Below, piece after piece: positions 1-5,158 of a stretch of DNA of 5,158 nucleotides (positions within the stretch are counted from its first letter, which is position 1; every line of letters begins with the position of its first letter). This stretch comes from Terriglobales bacterium (GTDB taxonomy: Bacteria; Acidobacteriota; Terriglobia; Terriglobales; Acidobacteriaceae), in NCBI GenBank assembly GCA_019241735.1, contig JAFAWN010000468.1, forward strand, positions 1 to 5,158. The letters are read 5' to 3'. The notes below the pieces were generated by a model. That model saw only the letters and a program-made list of their open reading frames with translations. It did not search any database and was not told the origin of the DNA. A program made the translations under genes and the position numbers.

Positions 1-1726
1 AAACAGGCGGAACATTTTTGACCAGCAGGCCCGCCGAAATGCCTTGCGATACATTCAATGTTTGTGGCGCTTGACGCTTGGGGATGACGGCCGCAGGGAC
101 CGCTATGATACCTGCTATCGTGCGATCCGCAGCCGGCGGCAGTGCCTGCGCGAGCGTAGGTGCGGCCGGTTCCTCGACCGTCGCGGCTCCTGATGCCGCT
201 GAGGTCTCGGATGATTTTGAGGCCATCGCAGCGGGCGCTTTCACAGTTCTGGTAGTGACATCGTTCACTGGACTGCTAGAGTCAATCTCCGATTTGCCCG
301 ACACACTCGGCTTCTGAGAAGCACCTACAGGATGAGATGCGGCGGGTACGGCGTTTGATAATTGGCTGTTCGTATTGCCAGGCACTGTGCCTTCAGGCTG
401 AGAGGCAAGAGACGGTTGAACTTCTACCTGAGTGGGTTGCGAAACCGAAGCAGCTTTTTGCGAAGTCACTTCTTGGCTGCTTCCCCGATGCAGCTTGCTC
501 CATCCAAAGTATCCAGCCATCGCAAGCGCAATAACTGCGACCGGGACCGCCCAAATTTTGCTTCCGCCTTCACGCGCGGGTGTAGCCGGATCTATCGAAC
601 TGTCAGCATACCCGGAGAATACCGGGAGATCAGGCTCAGACGTTTCCGCAGCGGCGTTCGAGGTTGCGAATTTCGCCCTGATTGCTTCCGGATAGCTCGC
701 GAATTGCTGACTATCGGAGCTATCTAATTGCGGATTACGCCCAGCCACTTCGTCGTGTGGCTTCGGATTTTCCTTTGCCGGCGCGGCAGCTGCTGCTGCT
801 CCCCTATTGGACGGCACCGAACTCCGGTCCGGTCTTGGCAATTCTACCCGCGCCCCCGGCCATTGCTCCCGCAGATGCCCCGGGCTCGCAGGAGCGGGCG
901 CCGAAGTTTTTGCCGGTTTGCTGGAAGGCGTTGATGCCGAGACAACAACACCCGCCGCCTTCTCGGCGGTCTCCGGCCGATTCCCTGAAGAAACGATTGA
1001 ATCCAGAGACGTCTTGGCGACAGGCTGCCGCGGATGCTCTTGCGCCGCTTGTCCAGCCGCAAATTGCGGCCGCTCAAAACTTGCAGCCTTGGCCGGGGCA
1101 TTCGCCGACTGCTGTCCGCCACCCGATGCAGATGAGTACGAGTTTGTCGGAGATGCTTTCGTATTTGAATCCAAGCGCGGAGCATTCGAATCCGGAATCG
1201 ACGGCCCTTGCATCGCTCTTGCTGAAGCAAGTGGCGGACGTCCGGTTGCGTTGCTCAACGGTGAGGTTTGGGTGGTGGATGCGACGAATTGCGTAGTGGA
1301 AGACGCCGGAGTCACAGGCGTGACCGGGGGCGGAACCGGAGACGCCGCAGGCGCATCAGTCTTTCTTAACAGGCCGCGGGCTACACGCAGAGTGCCTTTG
1401 GACTGTTCAATATTGATGGGTTTGGTGAGGACGAGGTTTGCACCAATGCGGAAGGCCTTGGCAACTCCTGCTTGTCCCTCGACCACAGCCACCGCCAGTG
1501 CGGTCTGATTCAATACCGAACTGCGGGCGCTCTTGAGAAACAAAGTTGCATTCTGCTCGTCGTCGCAATCGAGCACGATGGCATCGAAGCGTTGTGTCAT
1601 TAACTTCTTAACCGCGGAAAATGGCTCGGCGCACGCCTCAACCCGGAACTCCAACTCGGTTAAAACCTGTGTAACTGCGAGCGCAGTCTTCTCGTCAGGG
1701 CAGAATAATAGGGCTTGGTGGATCAT
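1..1726 (-). CDS. Receiver-domain / TonB-family fusion membrane protein (3' end cut by window edge)
   Basis: The minus-strand frame from ATG 1726 is open for 575 codons to base 1, with no stop in the window. Residues 1-123 read as a response-regulator receiver-like fold: D11-E12 after beta-1, D53 at the end of beta-3 (FDAIVLDCDDE) as candidate phosphoacceptor, and K102 in LVLTKPI. The first acidic-pocket residue is Pro10, and the beta-4 Ser/Thr switch looks absent, so phosphorylation is uncertain. Residues ~124-390 are an Ala/Ser/Pro/Gln-rich linker with a six-Ala run. Residues ~391-409 (IWAVPVAVIALAMAGYFGW) are a single transmembrane helix. A second low-complexity linker (~410-548) follows. 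The last residues (NVSQGISAGLLVKNVPPV) resemble the entry to a TonB C-terminal domain, which would span the periplasm to touch outer-membrane receptors. Expected topology is N-in, C-out. An in-frame TGA at 1751-1753 limits the start to ATG 1726 or TTG 1735; neither has a clear Shine-Dalgarno. The receiver fold and TM helix are well supported. The TonB call is good but rests on a truncated domain. Confidence 0.85.
   Translation of the reverse strand, partial: MIHQALLFCPDEKTALAVTQVLTELEFRVEACAEPFSAVKKLMTQRFDAIVLDCDDEQNATLFLKSARSSVLNQTALAVAVVEGQAGVAKAFRIGANLVLTKPINIEQSKGTLRVARGLLRKTDAPAASPVPPPVTPVTPASSTTQFVASTTQTSPLSNATGRPPLASARAMQGPSIPDSNAPRLDSNTKASPTNSYSSASGGGQQSANAPAKAASFERPQFAAGQAAQEHPRQPVAKTSLDSIVSSGNRPETAEKAAGVVVSASTPSSKPAKTSAPAPASPGHLREQWPGARVELPRPDRSSVPSNRGAAAAAAPAKENPKPHDEVAGRNPQLDSSDSQQFASYPEAIRAKFATSNAAAETSEPDLPVFSGYADSSIDPATPAREGGSKIWAVPVAVIALAMAGYFGWSKLHRGSSQEVTSQKAASVSQPTQVEVQPSLASQPEGTVPGNTNSQLSNAVPAASHPVGASQKPSVSGKSEIDSSSPVNDVTTRTVKAPAAMASKSSETSAASGAATVEEPAAPTLAQALPPAADRTIAGIIAVPAAVIPKRQAPQTLNVSQGISAGLLVKNVPPV
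789..800. repeat. (GCT)4 trinucleotide repeat inside the linker
   Basis: Four GCT units on the plus strand (AGC on the minus) lie within the codons for a six-alanine run (782-799) of the receiver-TonB protein linker. Such a tract could vary in length between strains without breaking the frame. It is short and may be simple compositional bias. Confidence 0.5.
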
Positions 1727-1806
1727 ATCTGGCAATCGTAGGTACCCACGTCAGTGCCAGCAAGTTACCCTAGTAATTCCGCGATTTTCCGGGAAACGGA
1801 GCGCGG
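1727..1806 (-). other. 80-bp intergenic gap with weak imperfect hairpin
   Basis: This gap separates the peptidase stop from the start of the receiver-TonB gene. Just after the peptidase stop, CCGCG (1802-1806) can pair with CGCGG (1779-1783), and the loop holds a small TTTCC/GGAAA self-complementary core. There is no T-tract, so it is not a convincing intrinsic terminator. No Shine-Dalgarno-like GGAG/AGGA lies within 15 bases upstream of ATG 1726. Confidence 0.35.
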
Positions 1807-3918
1807 TTATTGGATGGAGGTCAATGCGCGCTGGGTGGATTCGAGCAAAGCCTCCGGGCCGACTGGGCGTCCGGTGGCGTTTTTCATCCACAAGTCCGGA
1901 GTCACTTGCCCCATTTTAGCCATGCGCTCGAATTCGGAGCCGATGTTGCCCGCCTTTTTCATCTGCTCTTCAATTTGGTTGGCGATCATGTGGCCGATTG
2001 GATAATCGGGGAGATACAGAAAGGAGTCAATCATGTGCGAGTAGACGCCCAGAAGTACCACATCCTTCCTATTAAATATCGGAGCGTAGTAGCGATTCCA
2101 GATGCCTTTTGCAATCTCCACTGTGGCTTCGTTTAATTCATGCGGCGAGGCTTGCGGATGGTCGTACATCCAGTGCCAGACAGCCATATCAACCAGGGCA
2201 ACGCCGGCAATCTCGTAAGTGCCCCAAAAATCATTGAGCGTTTTTTCCGCTTCGCTTCTGGCATCGGGTGCGGGCAGACCCAGCAACTCGAGATCATGCC
2301 CCTGAAACACGAAGGCCAGCGCCTCAGTGAACGCAGTGTTGGGAACACCTCTCAGCAATGTGTGGTCGATGTCGTTGAGAGAAAACGTCTGCTCTACGTT
2401 GTGTCCCATTTCGTGCACGGCGATATTGAATCCTTTATAGTTCATGCCGGTTTTTTCCACGCGGGTACGCAGGTGCGCTTTAGCCGAACGCATCGCAGCC
2501 CCCATGGCATGTCCTGAGCCGCGGGCAGGGTCCACGACGATATTTTCAGCGACGTGGTGTGCCCGTTCCGAGGAGAATCCAAGTTTCATCAGCAAGTTAG
2601 GAATATCTTTTTGGTAGGCCTCAGGCGTCGGATATTTCTTGGCCACCATTGCATCAAGTTCCGCTTCGCTGTACTTGCTACCGGGACGGAAGCCGTTGTA
2701 CCAGATATCGAATGGCTCCAGAGGACGTCCCAGCCGGGATTCAATCAACTTGGCGACCGTCGCAACCAGCGGCGAGGTCAAAATCTGATTAAGCATCGCC
2801 TGCACGCGGGCTTCGGGAATTTCACGATCTTCATTAAAACGGCGGGCGATCAAAGTGGGCGCGGTCGGGGAATAAGGATCAGCCTTCTTCGATGCGTGAA
2901 ATGTTCCCAATAACATCGCATAGCGGGTATCGGGTTCGCGCGAAGGTGTGGCTCCCGTTCCCGCACGTTCCGCTGTCTGACCGTCGTGCTCTGCCGCAGG
3001 TTGCACGGAGTTTGTGTAAGGGTTCCAATCGACGCCGGGACTATTTATCACTGCCTGCGGTATGGTCTGAGTAACAATGCGTTCCATCACCTGTTGGATC
3101 ATCCGCTGTTTGGGGATGCCATCCTTCCCGTCAGCGTAATCAGATTTGATCTCGTCGCGTAAGTTCCAGTGGCTGAGCAATCGCATTTTCGGAGGAAATA
3201 AACGCCTGCCCTGCGAATCGAGCAAATGGTACATCCAGATGTTGTACTGCGAGATGTATTGGTCGGCATCACCTCCAGCCTTGGCAATGGCCAGATTGAC
3301 CTCCCCGGGAATACGTTTTGAAAACATCTCCGCCAACCGCACTTCAGCCCACTGCCGCCTGTTCCACTTGGGGCCCTCGGCCAATCTTTCATCCAGCGTA
3401 GTCAGCGGGAAATTTAACAGCACAATGAAAGCCAGCTTGTTGGCAAAAAAATCGTCCAGCACGTGCGCCGAGGGATCATAGCCGCCGAAGATCTCGTCAT
3501 AGGGAAGCACTGGTCCGGCGTCGAGGTCGGCTTGCTGGCGGAATTCGCGGTCGATTTCCTGCATGTGCCCATTCAATTGCTCCAGCAGGTGCTCGAAACG
3601 GTTGAACATGGTGTCGACGGCAGATTGGTCTCCGGCGAAATTCGTGCGAATAAAGTTGTCGAAGGTAGCGGCATCACCATCCCCGGTGCGCCAGAATTCC
3701 GCCACTTGATGCAGGCCCCGGCTCAGCCGGGCGCGTTGTTGCTCACTATATTTGGAAGCCAGTTCGTTTTCCAGCTTGGATACTGATTCTTTCATCCATT
3801 GCGGCGTCGCGGCAGACGCTGCCGTAGGGGCTGATGGTGTCATCGTGTTCTCCTGCGCAAATAACGTGTCGCAGAGTAAGACCGAAAGCATAAATAAAAA
3901 TGTGATAAAAGCGCGCAT
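1807..3918 (-). CDS. Exported M3-like (gluzincin) zinc metallopeptidase, 703 aa
   Basis: The protein is predicted to hydrolyse peptide bonds outside the cytoplasm with one catalytic zinc. Residues 1-21 are a signal peptide: a basic start, a hydrophobic core (FITFLFMLSVLL), and probable cleavage after LFA before QENT. The active site is HEMGH at 502-506 (H502 and H506 zinc ligands, E503 general base). E532 in AFTEALAF is the likely third ligand, 30 residues after H502, close to the spacing in M3 thimet oligopeptidase/PepF enzymes. The region before it (GSGHAMGAAMRSA, 467-479) and the C-terminal helical part with YLPDYPIGHMIANQI (635-649) also resemble the M3 layout; Tyr639 or a nearby Tyr could stabilise the transition state. 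The ~480-residue N-terminal part is mainly helical, and its 300-330 segment is low-complexity. The ATG at 3918 is preceded by GGAG with a 6-nt spacer, and the signal peptide starts there, so the start is well supported. It lies 29 bp downstream of lpd. Zinc peptidase is near certain, exact family less so; substrate is unknown. Confidence 0.9.
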   Translation of the reverse strand: MRAFITFLFMLSVLLCDTLFAQENTMTPSAPTAASAATPQWMKESVSKLENELASKYSEQQRARLSRGLHQVAEFWRTGDGDAATFDNFIRTNFAGDQSAVDTMFNRFEHLLEQLNGHMQEIDREFRQQADLDAGPVLPYDEIFGGYDPSAHVLDDFFANKLAFIVLLNFPLTTLDERLAEGPKWNRRQWAEVRLAEMFSKRIPGEVNLAIAKAGGDADQYISQYNIWMYHLLDSQGRRLFPPKMRLLSHWNLRDEIKSDYADGKDGIPKQRMIQQVMERIVTQTIPQAVINSPGVDWNPYTNSVQPAAEHDGQTAERAGTGATPSREPDTRYAMLLGTFHASKKADPYSPTAPTLIARRFNEDREIPEARVQAMLNQILTSPLVATVAKLIESRLGRPLEPFDIWYNGFRPGSKYSEAELDAMVAKKYPTPEAYQKDIPNLLMKLGFSSERAHHVAENIVVDPARGSGHAMGAAMRSAKAHLRTRVEKTGMNYKGFNIAVHEMGHNVEQTFSLNDIDHTLLRGVPNTAFTEALAFVFQGHDLELLGLPAPDARSEAEKTLNDFWGTYEIAGVALVDMAVWHWMYDHPQASPHELNEATVEIAKGIWNRYYAPIFNRKDVVLLGVYSHMIDSFLYLPDYPIGHMIANQIEEQMKKAGNIGSEFERMAKMGQVTPDLWMKNATGRPVGPEALLESTQRALTSIQ

Positions 3919-3924
3919 TTGGAT

Positions 3925-3928
3925 CTCC
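3925..3928 (-). promoter_or_regulatory. Shine-Dalgarno of the metallopeptidase gene
   Basis: GGAG on the minus strand lies six bases before ATG 3918. It fixes the start that gives a complete signal peptide. Confidence 0.75.
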
Positions 3929-3941
3929 GGCGGGTGCCGCC
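3929..3941 (-). other. Small GC hairpin abutting the peptidase Shine-Dalgarno
   Basis: In the lpd-peptidase gap the minus strand reads GGCGG-CAC-CCGCC, a perfect 5-bp GC stem with a 3-nt loop. It ends directly next to the GGAG ribosome site. There is no following T-run, so it is not a typical terminator. It could tune translation or mRNA stability, or be chance in GC-rich DNA. An alternative pairing, GCGGG/CCCGC, overlaps it. Confidence 0.35.
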
Positions 3942-3947
3942 CGCAAT

Positions 3948-5158
3948 TTAACGTTTCGGCCTATACACGTGCGTACTGGTGCCAAAAAATACTTCTGCGG
4001 ACTCCATCAACGTCTCCGACAATGTCGGATGTGGATGGATAGTAAGCGCTACGTCGCGGGCTAGGGCAGCCATTTCGATGGCGAGCACTCCTTCGGCGAT
4101 TAATTCTCCTGCCCCCGCGCCCACGATGCCCATCCCCAACAAGCGCTCGCTATCGGGATCAAAAATCAACTTCGTCATTCCCTCCGGGCGGTCGAGGGTG
4201 AGCGCACGACCTGACGCCGCCCACGGGAACTTGGCGACCTTTATCTTGATTTCCCTCTCTTGCGCCTGAGTTTCCGTAAGTCCACACCACGCAATTTCTG
4301 GATCGGTAAACACGACCGCCGGGATGGCATTAGGCTCAAATGAAACTTTATGGCCGGCAATCGATTCCGCCGCAATGCGTCCTTCATGAGACGCTTTATG
4401 CGCCAGCATTGGCTCGCCTACCACATCACCAATGGCGTAAATCGCGGGATCATCCGTTTGCATCTGCGCGTTTACAGAGATAAATCCACGCGGATTAATA
4501 CGAACCTGGGTCTTATCCAGCCCGGGAATCTGGGAATTTGGTTTTCGTCCCACGGAAACCAGCACCTTGTCAAAAAGCTTTTCTTCACTTACGTCGGGGC
4601 CGCTGAAAGTCACGCGAATTCCGCTGCCTTCTTCCTTTATGCCAGCCACCGTCGTATTCAGCAAAATGGAATGAAATATTTTTTCCATGCGCTTGTACAA
4701 AGGCAAAACGAGATCAGGGTCGGCGCCAGGAAGCAAACGCGGCAGCATTTCGACGACAGTGACTTGCGCGCCCAGCGACGCATAAACCGTGCCCAACTCC
4801 AGCCCTATGTACCCGCCGCCAATTACCAGTAGAGTACGAGGGATGTCTTGCAAATCGAGCGCAGTGGTTGAATCCATCATGCGTGGGCTGTCGAGTTTTA
4901 AACTGGGGATTATCGCCGGGCGTGAACCGGTGGCGACAACAATGCGGTCAAACTCCAGAGACTCATCGCCGCCGGTGGCTTTTGCCACCCACAAGGTAGT
5001 CGAATTTTCAAACGCCGCTTTACCTTGCAAGTATTGAACTTTTCGTTGACGCGAGAGTTGTCCGAGACCGCCGGTAAGTTTGTTGACCACACCCTGCTTC
5101 CACGAACGCAAGCGATCGAGATCAATTTTAGGTTCGCCGAAATCAATACCCCAGTTCG
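3948..5158 (-). CDS. lpdA: Dihydrolipoamide dehydrogenase (E3), C-terminal 402 residues; 5' end outside window
   Basis: This FAD-dependent enzyme reoxidises dihydrolipoamide on the E2 subunits of pyruvate, 2-oxoglutarate or related dehydrogenase complexes, passing electrons to NAD+ in the cytoplasm. The frame is open to the right edge. Its first visible residues (NWGIDFGEPKIDLDRLRSWK) align with about residue 75 onward of E. coli Lpd, so the N-terminal FAD GxGxxG and the redox CxxxxC are missing only because of the window edge. In visible numbering: ATGSRP at 75-80; the NAD-binding GGGYIGLELG at 113-122, followed by VVEM whose Glu favours NAD over NADP; the second FAD motif YAIGD around 240-244, then MLAHKASHEG; FPWAASGRA at the dimerisation-domain start; and the catalytic dyad H376/E381 in HPHPTLSE. 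The ATG-less internal start at 5111 (TTG) is not the real start. Closest in feel to the E. coli PDH/OGDH E3 type. The other complex subunits are not in the window, so which complex it serves is unknown. Confidence 0.96.
   Translation of the reverse strand, partial: NWGIDFGEPKIDLDRLRSWKQGVVNKLTGGLGQLSRQRKVQYLQGKAAFENSTTLWVAKATGGDESLEFDRIVVATGSRPAIIPSLKLDSPRMMDSTTALDLQDIPRTLLVIGGGYIGLELGTVYASLGAQVTVVEMLPRLLPGADPDLVLPLYKRMEKIFHSILLNTTVAGIKEEGSGIRVTFSGPDVSEEKLFDKVLVSVGRKPNSQIPGLDKTQVRINPRGFISVNAQMQTDDPAIYAIGDVVGEPMLAHKASHEGRIAAESIAGHKVSFEPNAIPAVVFTDPEIAWCGLTETQAQEREIKIKVAKFPWAASGRALTLDRPEGMTKLIFDPDSERLLGMGIVGAGAGELIAEGVLAIEMAALARDVALTIHPHPTLSETLMESAEVFFGTSTHVYRPKR

Noticed and set aside
844..1230. 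Minus-strand 128-codon open frame, Arg-rich
   Set aside because: It is an alternate frame inside the Ala/Ser/Pro linker of the receiver-TonB gene. Its Arg-rich composition is typical of a frame-shifted GC-rich coding sequence.
682..1508. Long plus-strand open frames of about 204 and 233 codons
   Set aside because: They lie opposite the receiver-TonB gene. Their translations are low-complexity products of GC-biased antisense codons, with no domain pattern or good ribosome site.
1779..1806. Intrinsic terminator after the peptidase gene
   Set aside because: The outer stem is only 5 bp with a large interior and no T-tract follows, so termination here is not supported.
3856..3918. Lipoprotein lipobox around Cys16 of the metallopeptidase signal peptide
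   Set aside because: The residue before Cys is Leu (VLLC), not Gly/Ala/Ser, so a type I cleavage after LFA fits better.
4350..4832. Plus-strand 160-codon open frame
   Set aside because: It is antisense to highly recognisable Lpd coding sequence and shows no family resemblance.
5109..5111. TTG start for a shorter 387-residue Lpd
   Set aside because: The frame continues upstream with residues that match conserved Lpd sequence, so the true start lies beyond the window.

Overview
This window is compact, bacterial and moderately GC-rich. Every convincing gene lies on the minus strand, so the biological reading order runs from position 5158 down to 1. In that order the genes are: (i) the C-terminal ~402 residues of a dihydrolipoamide dehydrogenase (E3, Lpd), whose start is off the right edge; (ii) a complete 703-residue exported zinc metallopeptidase with an HEMGH active site, resembling M3/oligopeptidase-F gluzincins; (iii) the first 575 residues of a large multidomain membrane protein that runs off the left edge.

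The third gene has no stop codon inside the window and so is easily overlooked. Its minus-strand frame is open from an ATG at 1726 down to base 1. It encodes an N-terminal receiver-like (response-regulator) domain, a ~265-residue Ala/Ser/Pro-rich linker, one transmembrane helix, and a second low-complexity linker. It ends in what looks like the beginning of a TonB C-terminal domain. This architecture, a cytoplasmic receiver module joined to a periplasmic TonB-type energy-transducer end, is the most unusual thing in the window.

The likely source is an Acidobacteriota (Terriglobia/Koribacter-like) bacterium. This is inferred from memory of similar receiver-like modules and TonB-family proteins common in that group; no search was run. 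The TonB end and the E. coli-like Lpd indicate a diderm with an outer membrane.

Gene spacing is 29 bp (lpd to peptidase) and 80 bp (peptidase to receiver-TonB protein). The first pair is plausibly co-transcribed; the third gene may have its own promoter. No shared pathway is evident: Lpd serves 2-oxoacid dehydrogenase complexes in the cytoplasm, the peptidase should act outside the cytoplasm, and the third protein would couple inner-membrane energy or a signal to the periplasm. I see no RNA genes, insertion sequences, CRISPR arrays or attachment sites. No stretch over 300 bp lacks a gene.
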